A stretch of DNA of 64,000 bases from PWXP01 sp034005525 (GTDB lineage: Bacteria; Planctomycetota; Planctomycetia; Pirellulales; Thermoguttaceae), in the NCBI GenBank assembly GCA_034005525.1, contig JAVEUP010000019.1, positions 3,027 through 67,026 of the forward strand. Reading direction: 5' to 3'. The notes beneath the pieces were generated by a model. That model was not told the DNA's origin. It saw nothing but the letters and a program-made list of their open reading frames with translations, and ran no database searches. Position 1 is the stretch's first letter. Each line of letters opens with the position of its first letter. Below are positions 35,453 through 44,894 of this stretch, piece by piece. Position numbers and translations under genes: made by a program.

Positions 35453-36107
35453 GAGAATACCTACTCAGTTTCCCTCAATGAATACGCTACTACCGCGCGC
35501 ATTCGGATACGTGCGGATACGACGGAGATTTCACTCCACGAAACGACAGGGATGCATGTCAGGCATCGGATTCCGTCGATTTTCCTTCAATGCCAGCCAG
35601 GAGTCCGGGCGTCGGTTGCCGTTGGGTCACGACCACCAGCCTTCAAGTTGGCTCGAACGCCCCAAAAGCGCGAGCTTCTTGGAATAACGAATCGCGTAAA
35701 GTCGTGGCCCGATGCCCAGGCACGCTTTGTCCCGGCAGGGCATATTCCCGGCATCAACGACTTGCCACCCTGCTCCGGCCCGATCTTTCGCCCGGAAACA
35801 AAACGGGCGTTCTCAGATAACAGGCCAGATAACCGAGGCGAACTCGGCACAAGCGGATTCCAGGCTACTTAGCAGACAGGCCCTTCATGAATGGGCCATC
35901 CAGCCTGGGTTATTTATTCTAGCAAACTCTATTTCCTTATACAACAGGGCTGTGTGTTTTGCAAGAGGAAAGTCAAATGCGGGTGGTACTTCTCCGGAAA
36001 AATCCGCAATTCCCGCCTGATTGTTGACTTTTCCCCGAACTAGCCAATCGCACCATCCGATACTACATGACGTTGTCTGAGTGTATTGTTATCCAGTTGG
36101 CGTAAGG
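35453..36107. other. Long leader of rho and divergent intergenic region
   Basis: No gene is evident. A minus-strand promoter sits at 35936-35964, leaving a leader of about 480 bases before rho. The part near 35900-36030 is AT-rich against the genome. A start region for the plus-strand thioredoxin-like gene must lie near 36000-36100 but is not clear. Confidence 0.5.
35936..35964 (-). promoter_or_regulatory. Likely rho promoter
   Basis: Minus strand: TTGCAA (35964-35959), 17-bp spacer, TATAAG (35941-35936). Confidence 0.5.
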
Positions 36108-37058
36108 ATGGCGAATATGCGGGCTTTAGCGAAGTCTGCTGTGGGACTCCTCTTGGCTGTGGGATATGTCTCGAGTGCGCTGGGCCAATCCGGCGTTCAG
36201 TGGCACCCCAACATAGAGGGGGCAAAGAGCCTGGCGGCCCAATCGGGGCAGCTCGTGATGGTTTATTTCTGGGCACCCTGGTGCCCGGTATGCTTTCCAA
36301 CCGAACGCGATGTGCTGAGCCAGCCCAATGTCGCGACTTCCATCCATGCAGCATTTGTTGCGGTCAAGGTCAACTACGACGAGGCGCCCGAACTGGTGCG
36401 ACACTGCGGCGTCCGCAGCTTACCGGCGATTGTGGTGCTCACACCGGAGGGAATGCCTTTAGATCGAGTCGAAGGCCGACTTGCCCCCCAGGAGCTTGTA
36501 AATCGGCTGGGCGCAGTGGCAGCCAACGCACGGAAGCCTGTCCAGCCACAACCTGTCCAGCCACAACCTGTCCAGCCACAACCTGTCCAGCCACAACCTG
36601 TCCAGCCACAACCGCCACTACAAAGCAATTATACACCGGCATCGCAAGGGGTTCAACAGGCGCCCGCTGCGCAGCAGAATCCGCCGTTGGGACTGGATGG
36701 TTATTGTGCGGTATCGCTCAGTGATGATCTCTTGGCTGCTCGGCGTCGCTGGGTGTTGGGCCAGAAGGCGCACGGTGTGATCCATCGCGGCCGAACGTAC
36801 TTGTTCGCCGACGCCGAGAAGGCCGCTCGCTTCTTCCAGGATCCCGACCGGTATGCGCCGGTGTTGTCGGGCCAGGACGTGGTGCTGGCGGTCGACGAGG
36901 GCCGTTATGTTTCGGGGCAGCGTGAGCATGGGGCCTTCTTCGGCCACCGGGTGTACCTGTTCTCCAGTGAGGAGACCTTGCAGCGTTTCGAGAATCATCC
37001 GAACCGATACGCCGACGCCGCCGTGCGATTGGCGTTCCAGCCGGTGCCGCCAAGGTAG
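36108..37058 (+). CDS. Exported thioredoxin-like protein with YHS-like tail
   Basis: A 316-residue protein with a signal peptide (AVGLLLAVGYVSSALGQ). The thioredoxin fold follows, with FWAPWCPVCFPTE (redox Cys C59 and C62) and the cis-proline in RSLPAIVVL. Residues about 145-169 are five copies of VQPQP. The C-terminal half starts GLDGYCAVSLSDD and contains two similar units (HRGRTYLFADAEKAARFF and FFGHRVYLFSSEETLQRF), a YHS-like metal-binding-related layout common in this phylum. The start at 36108 gives the shortest N-terminus before the signal. A periplasmic thiol or metal-handling role is likely but unproven. Confidence 0.82.
   Translation: MANMRALAKSAVGLLLAVGYVSSALGQSGVQWHPNIEGAKSLAAQSGQLVMVYFWAPWCPVCFPTERDVLSQPNVATSIHAAFVAVKVNYDEAPELVRHCGVRSLPAIVVLTPEGMPLDRVEGRLAPQELVNRLGAVAANARKPVQPQPVQPQPVQPQPVQPQPVQPQPPLQSNYTPASQGVQQAPAAQQNPPLGLDGYCAVSLSDDLLAARRRWVLGQKAHGVIHRGRTYLFADAEKAARFFQDPDRYAPVLSGQDVVLAVDEGRYVSGQREHGAFFGHRVYLFSSEETLQRFENHPNRYADAAVRLAFQPVPPR
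36540..36614 (+). repeat. Five 15-bp coding repeats (VQPQP)
   Basis: GTCCAGCCACAACCT is repeated at 36540, 36555, 36570 and 36585, with a fifth, slightly changed copy at 36600. The DNA is identical over four copies, so expansion is recent. It encodes a Pro/Gln linker. Confidence 0.9.
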
Positions 37059-37071
37059 GGCCTGCAAGCTG

Positions 37072-37809
37072 CTATTCTTCGACCAGCCTTGCCAAGCGGA
37101 CAACTTGCATTCGCACGCCCTCCAGGTCGGGGTTCAGCCTCAGCGCCCGACGGAAGCACTCCAGGGCCGAAACGTAACTGTCCAGTTCCAGATAGGCATG
37201 CCCCATGGTTGTGGCGGCGAGGAAATGGTAGGGATTGATTTCGAGCGCTTCGTGGCAGTCGCGAATGGCTTCGGGATAGTGTTCCTGGTGGAACAGGGCC
37301 GTGGCGCGCAGGTTCCATGCCTCGGCTAAATGGGGTGCCTCGTCGAGCAGCGTTTGCGCATGCCGTACCGCCTCGCGGTACTGCCTGGCGGCGTTCAGTC
37401 GCGAGATGAGCACCAAATGGCGCCGCTGCCGGGGTGAGCCAATGCGTAACCACACTTTGCGAATGGCGGCTTCCGCCAGGGTGCGTACCGTCCGGTCTTC
37501 ATCGAGCATCGCCCGTCCCAGAGTGTGGTTGGCATCATACTCGGCCACCTGCCCCAGGGCGAAAACGGCTGCCCGCCGAACCTCGCGTTGATCGTGGCCT
37601 GCCAGCCGTTGAAGGGTCCCGGAATTGTAGTGCCGCGACAGGCAGTCGACAAACGCGACCGTGTTCCCGTTTTCCAGGAAGGCTTCGTAGAGCTGGGCAA
37701 TCAGGGGCTCGCGGGCATGCTTCGCGCTCACGGGTTCAACTCCGAAGGAGGGCAGATAACTTCGATTGTACTCGAAGCCATCCATCTTGTTCAACGAAAA
37801 ACCCTTCAA
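37072..37809 (-). CDS. HEAT-like and TPR repeat protein
   Basis: A 245-residue protein. The first half has a HEAT-like pair (LQRLAGHDQREVRRAAVFAL, DEDRTVRTLAEAAIRKV). The second half has about three TPR units (LAEAWNLRATALFHQEHYPE, FLAATTMGHAYLELDSYVSA). It has no signal peptide and no catalytic motif. It is probably a scaffold or adaptor. It is convergent with the thioredoxin-like gene, 13 bp apart. ATG at 37785 (MDGFEYN) is an alternative start. Confidence 0.78.
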   Translation of the reverse strand: MKGFSLNKMDGFEYNRSYLPSFGVEPVSAKHAREPLIAQLYEAFLENGNTVAFVDCLSRHYNSGTLQRLAGHDQREVRRAAVFALGQVAEYDANHTLGRAMLDEDRTVRTLAEAAIRKVWLRIGSPRQRRHLVLISRLNAARQYREAVRHAQTLLDEAPHLAEAWNLRATALFHQEHYPEAIRDCHEALEINPYHFLAATTMGHAYLELDSYVSALECFRRALRLNPDLEGVRMQVVRLARLVEE

Positions 37810-37850
37810 TGCGCCGGTAGTTCCCGCTGGCCCGGATCATTCATGATAGG

Positions 37851-37991
37851 TAGAGTGGGTCAAACAAGCCGCTTCTTTGGTGGGTCATCGGTCGCTGCTT
37901 CCGGTGTGCTTCTGGGTCGCCGGCTGTGGATTAGCTTGGTTGCGGCTTGTGCAGACCCACCAATGAACCACGCGACCTTGACCCACCCTAC
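37851..37991. repeat. Repeat family B copy
   Basis: It runs from TAGAGTGGGTCA to TGACCCACCCTAC. Outside the arms, CCCGGATCATTC (left) and GAACAATCCGGG (right) are also near complements, so the complete element may extend from about 37831 to 38007. The interior is diverged from the 13480 copies. Confidence 0.75.
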
Positions 37992-38031
37992 GTAGAACAA
38001 TCCGGGCTAGCGCGGATTATTCAGGACAGTG

Positions 38032-38172
38032 TAGGGTGGCGACAAGCAAGCCAAGACCCTGGTGGGCCTTCGGTCGCTCGGCCGGGCCTGCTTCCAGCGC
38101 ACGGCGTGCAAACCACCCCGGGCGTGGCTTGCGCAGGCCCACCAAGGACTTATGCGACCTTGACCCACCCTA
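38032..38172. repeat. Repeat family B copy
   Basis: TAGGGTGGCGACAAGCAAGC to TTGACCCACCCTA, with the shared cores GCCTGCTTCCAGCGCACG and GCGCAGGCCCACCAAGGAC. It is adjacent to the copy at 37851 and separated by about 40 bp. Together they fill the gap 37810-38246, which has no gene. Confidence 0.85.
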
Positions 38173-38246
38173 CGCAGATGAGCCCGGGCTAGCATTCATG
38201 CCTGTTGTGCGGCACAATAGGGATAGGGGCAATAAGAGTTCTTTCT

Positions 38247-39428
38247 ATGTGCTGGCCATACGCCCGAAAAGACCGACACTCGAAAGCCCTCCCTCGCCCG
38301 GAGGGGGTCCTTCTTGCCCTGGTTGTTTCTCTTCTTCCGCAGGCAGGGCCTGCCGATTCGGAGCGAGGGGAAGTCCACTGGGCAACCGGGGCTGCGTTGG
38401 CCAGTCGCTTAGCCACACCTGTAGGCATCACTCTGGGGGGAAGCCCGCTCCGCGAAGGCTTGTACCGGTTTGGCCGGACACAGCAGGTCGCGGTTCTCCT
38501 GGACCGGAGGATTGATCCCGGTCAGGAACTTGATGTGACGCTCCATCAGGTTCCGCTCGGGCAAGCATTTCGAGACATCGCCGAGAGGGGCAAGATGGGG
38601 GTGACCCAACTCGGTCCGCTCTTCTACTTCGGTCCGGAACCGGCGGCCGCGAAGCTTCGCACCCTGGCGGCCATGACGCGAGAGCAATTGCAGGGCCTCC
38701 CGCGCGATGTGGCATTGCGTCTTGCTCGGGCGCGCGCGTGGCGTTGGGACGATCTGGCCACACCGCGCGATTTGCTTGGCTTGCTGGCCAAGGAGGGTCA
38801 ATTTGAGCTGGAAGGGTTGGAACGGATACCGCACGATTTGTGGGCGGCCGCTGATCTGCCCTCGCTCAGTCTGCTGGACCGGTTGACTCTGATTACGATC
38901 CAGTTCAACCTGACCTTCCTGGCGTCATCCGACGGCGCCACCATTCAGTTGGCGCCGCTTCCTTCTGAGATTGGCATCGTGCGCCGATACCCGGGCGCGC
39001 CCCACCCGAACGAGGCGATGGCGAGAATCGCCGCACTGGCGCCCGGGGCACAGGTCCGCTTATCGGGTGGAGAGGTGCTGGTCAAGGGCTCGGTGGAGGA
39101 GCACGAGCGCATTGCAGCGTCGCGCACTCCTTCACGCCCGGACGAGAATCCGGGGGACGCCGGTGACGTGGGCCTTACCCGGATCGAGCGCATGGCGGTC
39201 GAGAACGTTCCGGTTGGCGCCGTGCTGAAACACATCGCCTCGCAGTTAAATCTGGAGCTTAGGATCGACCACGCTGCGCTGCGAGAGGCGGGGGTTTCCT
39301 TGACCGGTCGGATCACCGTGCACGCGGAGGGCATCTCGCTCGACGAGTTACTCGAGCAGGTTGCCGGCAGTGCCGGGTTGGCGCTGCATCGCGATGGGCG
39401 AGTCGTGGACGTTCGACCCGAGCAATAG
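38247..39428 (+). CDS. Exported STN/secretin-N-like protein, unknown function
   Basis: A 393-residue protein with a hydrophobic segment near residue 22 (GVLLALVVSLLPQAG). It contains two modules resembling the STN/secretin short domain: VAVLLDRRIDPGQELDVTLH, and near the C-terminus HIASQLNLELRIDHAALRE with GISLDELLEQVAGSAGLAL. A central part reads LSLLDRLTLITIQFNLTFLA. Such domains occur in secretins, TonB-linked receptors and many planctomycete proteins of unknown role. No secretin barrel follows. ATG at 38247 is chosen for proximity to the signal. Confidence 0.7.
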   Translation: MCWPYARKDRHSKALPRPEGVLLALVVSLLPQAGPADSERGEVHWATGAALASRLATPVGITLGGSPLREGLYRFGRTQQVAVLLDRRIDPGQELDVTLHQVPLGQAFRDIAERGKMGVTQLGPLFYFGPEPAAAKLRTLAAMTREQLQGLPRDVALRLARARAWRWDDLATPRDLLGLLAKEGQFELEGLERIPHDLWAAADLPSLSLLDRLTLITIQFNLTFLASSDGATIQLAPLPSEIGIVRRYPGAPHPNEAMARIAALAPGAQVRLSGGEVLVKGSVEEHERIAASRTPSRPDENPGDAGDVGLTRIERMAVENVPVGAVLKHIASQLNLELRIDHAALREAGVSLTGRITVHAEGISLDELLEQVAGSAGLALHRDGRVVDVRPEQ

Positions 39429-39436
39429 CCTGGGGT

Positions 39437-39799
39437 TCAGCACCCGTGCTTCTCGAGCTTCTCGCGAAGCATATCGGCGGTGAACGGTTTCACGAGATAG
39501 TCGGACACACCGGCCTGAATGGCCTGCATGACACGGCCTTTCTCCGCCTCGGTGGTGACCATGATAATGGGCACCTTCGCGTCTTTCGTACGGATTTCTT
39601 GGACCACTTCCAGACCCGTCTTGCCCGGCATGTTCCAGTCGGTCAGGATCAGGTCGAACTGTCCGGGCTGGAACAGGGAGACGGCTTCCGCACCATCGGA
39701 GGCTTCCACCGCTCCGCTGACTCCGACGGCCTGAAGTGACCGAAGGATGATCTTCCGCATCGTACTGGAATCGTCGGCGACCAAGACGCGCGCGCTCAT
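39437..39799 (-). CDS. cheY: CheY-type response regulator
   Basis: A 120-residue single receiver domain with acidic pair DD in VLVADDSSTMRKI, phospho-acceptor Asp in LILTDWNMPGKTG, Thr in MVTTEAE and Lys in YLVKPF. All key residues are present. It is transcribed away from the cheW operon across a 420-bp divergent region, and it is a probable target of the CheA at 41764. No output domain. Confidence 0.92.
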   Translation of the reverse strand: MSARVLVADDSSTMRKIILRSLQAVGVSGAVEASDGAEAVSLFQPGQFDLILTDWNMPGKTGLEVVQEIRTKDAKVPIIMVTTEAEKGRVMQAIQAGVSDYLVKPFTADMLREKLEKHGC

Positions 39800-40074
39800 G
39801 ATAGTTCCTCTTTGCTTTTTCTGACCAAGGCGGAATCTTGCCGGAGGCCTGGAGACCACGCACCGGAGGCCCCCGCGGCCGAGGGGGGCGGCGTCCGATT
39901 GCTGCGTGACGCCGCCCAACTCGCTCAGAGTCGCAGTTGCCAAAGTCGCCCCTGCGAGACTGTGTCCAACCCTAGGTCGGCAATTGGACAAGTCAAACGG
40001 CGCACGGCCGCACTGGGCCGATCTGGCCGATTAGCGGCCAACCGGCTGACTGCGTCCAAAAGCGTAACGTATAG

Positions 40075-40103
40075 TTGACGCGGAAACCGGCTCACGGTGT
40101 ATG
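40075..40103 (+). promoter_or_regulatory. Candidate promoter of the cheW operon
   Basis: TTGACG (40075-40080), 17-bp spacer, TGTATG (40098-40103), about 115 bp before the cheW start. The -10 element is weak. The rest of 39800-40220 holds no gene. Confidence 0.4.
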
Positions 40104-40220
40104 CCGGCACAAGGGCGCGGCCGCGTGACGGCCGCCGTTCCCTGCGTGCATCGGGCCGGAACGAGGGCGAAGTCTGCCTTCCATTTTGTCAATCTCCGCA
40201 CAGTATCAAGGAGCGTAACC

Positions 40221-40730
40221 GTGTCCACCAAAACCGCAGAGCTTGCAGTCCAGGACAGCCATTTCACCGAGGCGACGGGGACCATGCAGTTGGTCAGCTT
40301 CCGTTTGGCGCAAGAGGAATACGGCGTCGAGATCACGAAGGTGCAGGAAATCATTCTCATGGGCGAGATCACGCGGGTTCCACAAACCCCGGATTACATC
40401 AAGGGTTTGATCAACCTGCGCAGCACGGTGATTCCTATTGTCGATCTTCGCCTGCGTTTCGGGCTGGCACAACAGGAAGTGACGGACGAAACCCGGATCA
40501 TGGTGGTCAACGTGGCCGGCAAGACGATCGGCATTATTGTCGACGCGGTCAGCGAGGTGCTGCGGATCCAGCACGAGCAGATTGCACCGCCGCCGCCGAC
40601 GGTGGCCGGCATGGGTCGCGAATACCTCACGGGCCTGGTCAAGCTGGAGAATCGCCTGCTGATCCTCTTGGACATTGACCGGATTCTCGGGGAAGAGGAA
40701 GTGGCGGCCATCGACGCGGTGACCGTGTAG
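40221..40730 (+). CDS. cheW: CheW coupling protein
   Basis: A 169-residue CheW-domain protein: MQLVSFRLAQEEYGVEITKV, GLINLRSTVIPIVDLRLRFG and IVDAVSEVLRI are typical. It normally links receptors to CheA. GTG at 40221 is chosen for AAGGAG at 40208-40213. It heads the cluster cheW-cheR-cheA-cheC-cheD-cheY. Confidence 0.93.
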   Translation: MSTKTAELAVQDSHFTEATGTMQLVSFRLAQEEYGVEITKVQEIILMGEITRVPQTPDYIKGLINLRSTVIPIVDLRLRFGLAQQEVTDETRIMVVNVAGKTIGIIVDAVSEVLRIQHEQIAPPPPTVAGMGREYLTGLVKLENRLLILLDIDRILGEEEVAAIDAVTV

Positions 40731-40787
40731 CCATCCCGTGCCCTTGAATGTGCGCCCGATACGCATTGAGCAAGGAAACCTAACGAA

Positions 40788-41657
40788 ATGACAACGCTGC
40801 AGGCCGTGCCACCGATCACCCCCTTGGGGAACCTGGAACAGGTTACCGACAAGGAGCTGCGCCAATTCGCGGAGTTGATCTACTCGAGGACGGGCATTCG
40901 GGTGTCGCCTCAGAAGAAGATGCTCCTGTCGAATCGCCTTCGAAGAAGGCTGCGGCAGACGGGCATCGAGGGGTTCGCAGCTTACTTCGACCACTTGAAA
41001 CGATTACCGGCTGCGCACGCTGAGTGGGACGCATTCCTGCAGGAGATCACCACGCACGAGACCTACCTGTTCCGCGACGAGCAGCAGTGGGCGTGGTTCC
41101 GCAACGTGTACCTGGAAGCCGTGAGCAGCCTTGCCCGGTCCGGGAAGGGACCGAAGTCGCTGCGCATCTGGTCGGCTGCGTCGAGTACGGGCGACGAGGC
41201 CTATACGGCCGCCTGTTGCATTGCCGACGGCCTGCAAAATCTCTCGCTGTGGAACGTCCAGATTCTGGGGACCGACATCGGCATCGGCGCGGTCGAACAG
41301 GCCAGAGCCGGCGTCTTCGGCGAACGCGCAATGCGGCTCGTGCCTGAGACTTACCGCCACCGGTTCTTCACCAAGGCCAGGGACGCCAATCTCTGGCAGG
41401 CGAAGCCCGCCTTACGCGGCATTGTGAGCTTTCGGCAGCACAACCTGATGGACCCCCTGCGGGAGCGACCGTTCGATCTTGTGCTGTTGAAGAACGTCTT
41501 GATTTACTTTGATACGGATTCGAAGAGGACTGTTTTGGCCAACGTCAAGAGCGTCGTCCGCCCGGGCGGTTTGCTTTTGGCCGGGGCCGCGGAAGGGATT
41601 GCCGATTTCGTACGGGACTTTCAGCGATTGCAGCCCTGGCTCTTTCGCAGGAAGTAA
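40788..41657 (+). CDS. cheR: CheR receptor methyltransferase
   Basis: A 289-residue SAM-dependent glutamate methyltransferase. The helical N-domain is FAELIYSRTGIRVSPQKKML. The SAM site is IWSAASSTGDEAYTAA, with TDIGIGAVEQAR and the DLVLLKNVLIYFD motif. It would methylate receptor glutamates, but no receptor gene is in this window and no CheB demethylase accompanies it. Confidence 0.92.
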   Translation: MTTLQAVPPITPLGNLEQVTDKELRQFAELIYSRTGIRVSPQKKMLLSNRLRRRLRQTGIEGFAAYFDHLKRLPAAHAEWDAFLQEITTHETYLFRDEQQWAWFRNVYLEAVSSLARSGKGPKSLRIWSAASSTGDEAYTAACCIADGLQNLSLWNVQILGTDIGIGAVEQARAGVFGERAMRLVPETYRHRFFTKARDANLWQAKPALRGIVSFRQHNLMDPLRERPFDLVLLKNVLIYFDTDSKRTVLANVKSVVRPGGLLLAGAAEGIADFVRDFQRLQPWLFRRK

Positions 41658-41763
41658 AACCACAAGAGTCTCGGCCGGCGGAAGGGCGGAAGAACGCCTG
41701 CCCGGCGGCCCGCGAGTGAGTGCCTGAGTTGTTTTGAACACACTTACGCGGTGGAGAACGGGA

Positions 41764-44700
41764 ATGAGCGACACGGAAGCGGTACCCCGGGACGAGTTCT
41801 TCGACAGCCTGCTCGGCGATTTCCTCGACGAATCGGGGCAGCTATTGGACCGGCTGAACGAGAACTTGCTGCAGTTGGACGAATGGGTTCGCAGTCTCGA
41901 TGACGGCTGCCAGCAGCGTTGCGACGAAGACCTCCTGAACGAGATGTTCCGTTCGGCGCACAGTCTGAAGGGGCTGTCGGCAATGCTCGGCCTGACGGAC
42001 ATCAACACACTGACCCACAAAGTCGAGAACGTGTTCGACGCAGCCCGCAAAGACGAGCTGCCGATCAACGGCGATTGTGTGGAGATCGTATTCCAGGCCG
42101 TTGACCGGCTGGGTGCGCTCGTGCAGGCGTTGAAAGATCCGGGATCGGAGCCCGTCGAATGTGAAGGGGTTACTGACCAGATCGCACGCATGCTCCAGTC
42201 GGCGGGCTGTGAGAAGCAGCAGACTTCGCAGGCCGACGCGGAGCGTGCATTGCATACGGCGGCGGAAGAGTCCACCGTCGCCGAGCCGGCCGCGGCAATC
42301 GGGAATGAAGATTCCCCCGCCCCCGCCCCGGCGCCGGTGGTCTCGGGCCTTCCACTGCCCGAAAACCCTTCCGAGTTGCCTGCCGCTGCCGATGTGTTCG
42401 CTGAACTCGACGATGAAACGGAGACGCCGTCGAAGTACCTGTCGATCTTCATTGACGAAGCGGAAATGTCGCTCGACCAACTGACCGAGATCCTCCTGGC
42501 CGGTGAGGATGAGGGGGGGCGGCGGGCCGTCGAACTGCTGCTGGTTACGGCGCACCGCATCAAGGGATCCGCCGCGTCGGTGGGTTTGAACCGCCCGGCG
42601 AAACTGGCCCATTTCATGGAGGATGCCCTGCAGACTTTCCACGAGTTGCAGCGACCGCTCACGCCGCCGATCACCGACGCCTTACTCGCCTGCACCGATG
42701 CGCTTCGGCAATACGTCGAGAGCCTCAAGCACGGTGACGCAAGAACGGATGAGTTCCACCGTCTGGCGGCGACACTGATCAATGCCCGGGAGGCCGACGA
42801 AGTCCGCGGCGAGGTAGTCGATTTGGACGCCTCAGCGGCCGAGGCCGCTACGGTGGCGGCTCCCCCCGGCAGCGAGCAGCGAGAGTCCGGAATGGCCCCG
42901 ATCCCCGGCAAAGCCACGCTCAGCGACGAGTTGCGCGCCAAGGTGGCCCTCGTGTCGCCCGACCCGGACACAACGAGCGTGGGGCGGGCGGTGTTCGAGA
43001 AGGGCCTGACGCTGGTGGGCCTTAAAGCCCAGTTGCTTCGCGAGAAGCTTGCGAATCTCGGCGATCTCTGCTACTTCGACCCACCCGGCGAAGACCTGGA
43101 CGAACTCGAGATCCTCGAAGGCATTTCGTTCGGGCTGGTATCCGATGCAGCACCGGAGGTGGTCCTGCGGCAGCTTCACGTGGCAGGTGTGGCGGGGCTG
43201 TGCGTAGAGCCCCTACGACGCGCGGAGGCGGCGGCAAGGAGCGCAACCGGGGCGGAAGGCGCCGCGGTGGCTGTTACGGCTGTCCCAGCCGGGCAACCGA
43301 GCCAGCCGAGTCAGCGCACTCCGGGCGCCACGGCTGGCAACAATGCGGTCGTCGATCCACAGAGCCTGAAGGAGTCCATCGCCGACGGTCCGCGGGCGGG
43401 AACCAAGGCGCGTCCGGCCGATTCGGGCGCCAAGCCGGCCGAAACGCTTCGGGTCGACATTGAGCGACTCGATCACCTGATGAACCTTGCCGGACAACTC
43501 GTCATCAACAAGGCGCGATTCACTCAGATTGGCGATAGTCTCAGAAAGGCGATCGTCGGAAAACAGTCGTCCCAATTGCTGGGGAATGCCCTGGACTCGC
43601 TGCGGAAGATGGCGTCGGGCGCAGGCGAAGGGCACCCGTCCGACGTACAAGCCGAACTTGAAGAACTCCGTGCCGGCGCCCGGCGCATTCAGGCTGAACT
43701 GGAAGCGGTGGAGCGCGACCTGGCCCGAATGGCCGATATCCGTCTGGCGACAAACGACTTGATGGAAACCATCCACCAACTGGACCGCGTCACCGACGGC
43801 ATCCAGCAGAGCGTGATGGACACGCGCATGCTGCCGATTGGGCCGCTGTTCACCCGTTTCAAGCGGGTGATTCGCGACATTACGCGGGGCAACGGTAAGC
43901 AAATCCGCCTTCTCATCAACGGCGAGAAGACGGAACTGGATAAGCGAATGATCGACGAACTGGGCGATCCGCTTATCCACATGGTTCGCAACTCGGCCGA
44001 CCACGGAATCGAACTGCCCGACGAACGGGAAGCCGCCGGCAAGCCGAGGGAAGGCACCGTCAAGCTCAACGCCTTCCACCGGGGCAACAGCATTGTCATC
44101 GAGGTGAGCGACGATGGAAAGGGGCTCGACCCGGAAGGAATCCGCCGGAAAGCCGTCGAGAAGGGACTCATCACCGAGGCCGACGCGGAACGCATGACGC
44201 GGCACCAGCTCTTCCAGCTTATCTGGGAGCCTGGGCTAAGCACAGCCCAGAAGGTGACCGAGGTATCGGGCCGCGGCATGGGAATGGATATTGTCAAGTC
44301 GAAAATCGAAGACCTCAACGGTACGGTAGAGCTTTCGAGCGAGCCGGGCCAGGGCACGACAATGACCATCAAGCTGCCGCTGACACTGGCCATCCTCCCG
44401 AGTCTCATGGTCGAGATCGACGGGGACGTCTTTGCCATGCCGCTGGAATCGGTGGTCGAGATCGTGAGTGTAGGCCGCCAAGACGTCATGACGGTCTACG
44501 GCCAGTGGACCGCCCGCGTCCGGGGCCGCGTAGTCAGCCTCGTTCGCCTGCCGGAACTGCTGAGTTTCCACGGCGGAAGAGACTCCGAGCCACCCGGAAG
44601 CACGGAGGAGACGACCTTGGTGGTCGTAGGGGAGGCGGGAAGGGAAATCGGCCTGACCGTCAGCCGCGTTCTCGGCGAGGAGGACATCGTCATCAAGTCC

Positions 44701-44835
44701 ATGGCCGAAAACTACCGCAACGTGCCTGGGATTGCCGGCGCCAGCATTCTGGGCGACGGCCGCGTGTCGCTAATACTCGACCTGGCCGCCCTGATTGATT
44801 TGTGCGCCGGAAGCAAGGTGGCCGCATCCGTCTGA
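41764..44835 (+). CDS. cheA: CheA histidine kinase with two Hpt domains
   Basis: A 1023-residue hybrid-type CheA. Hpt 1 carries H66 (FRSAHSLKGLSAM) and Hpt 2 carries H264 (VTAHRIKGSAASV). A diverged segment of about 90 residues near 400-490 could be a response-regulator-docking domain. The dimerisation domain begins LRVDIERLDHLMNLAGQLV; the ATP site has VRNSADHG (N743), DDGKGLDP and GRGMGMDIV; a CheW-like regulatory domain ends the protein. ATG at 41764 is chosen for GGAG upstream. It is longer than ordinary CheA because of the second Hpt and Ala/Pro linkers. Confidence 0.93.
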   Translation: MSDTEAVPRDEFFDSLLGDFLDESGQLLDRLNENLLQLDEWVRSLDDGCQQRCDEDLLNEMFRSAHSLKGLSAMLGLTDINTLTHKVENVFDAARKDELPINGDCVEIVFQAVDRLGALVQALKDPGSEPVECEGVTDQIARMLQSAGCEKQQTSQADAERALHTAAEESTVAEPAAAIGNEDSPAPAPAPVVSGLPLPENPSELPAAADVFAELDDETETPSKYLSIFIDEAEMSLDQLTEILLAGEDEGGRRAVELLLVTAHRIKGSAASVGLNRPAKLAHFMEDALQTFHELQRPLTPPITDALLACTDALRQYVESLKHGDARTDEFHRLAATLINAREADEVRGEVVDLDASAAEAATVAAPPGSEQRESGMAPIPGKATLSDELRAKVALVSPDPDTTSVGRAVFEKGLTLVGLKAQLLREKLANLGDLCYFDPPGEDLDELEILEGISFGLVSDAAPEVVLRQLHVAGVAGLCVEPLRRAEAAARSATGAEGAAVAVTAVPAGQPSQPSQRTPGATAGNNAVVDPQSLKESIADGPRAGTKARPADSGAKPAETLRVDIERLDHLMNLAGQLVINKARFTQIGDSLRKAIVGKQSSQLLGNALDSLRKMASGAGEGHPSDVQAELEELRAGARRIQAELEAVERDLARMADIRLATNDLMETIHQLDRVTDGIQQSVMDTRMLPIGPLFTRFKRVIRDITRGNGKQIRLLINGEKTELDKRMIDELGDPLIHMVRNSADHGIELPDEREAAGKPREGTVKLNAFHRGNSIVIEVSDDGKGLDPEGIRRKAVEKGLITEADAERMTRHQLFQLIWEPGLSTAQKVTEVSGRGMGMDIVKSKIEDLNGTVELSSEPGQGTTMTIKLPLTLAILPSLMVEIDGDVFAMPLESVVEIVSVGRQDVMTVYGQWTARVRGRVVSLVRLPELLSFHGGRDSEPPGSTEETTLVVVGEAGREIGLTVSRVLGEEDIVIKSMAENYRNVPGIAGASILGDGRVSLILDLAALIDLCAGSKVAASV

Positions 44836-44894
44836 ACGGAGAGTGACGGCGGCGAGCACTGAACTACCTATGCGTGGACAAGGGAGATTGATTC

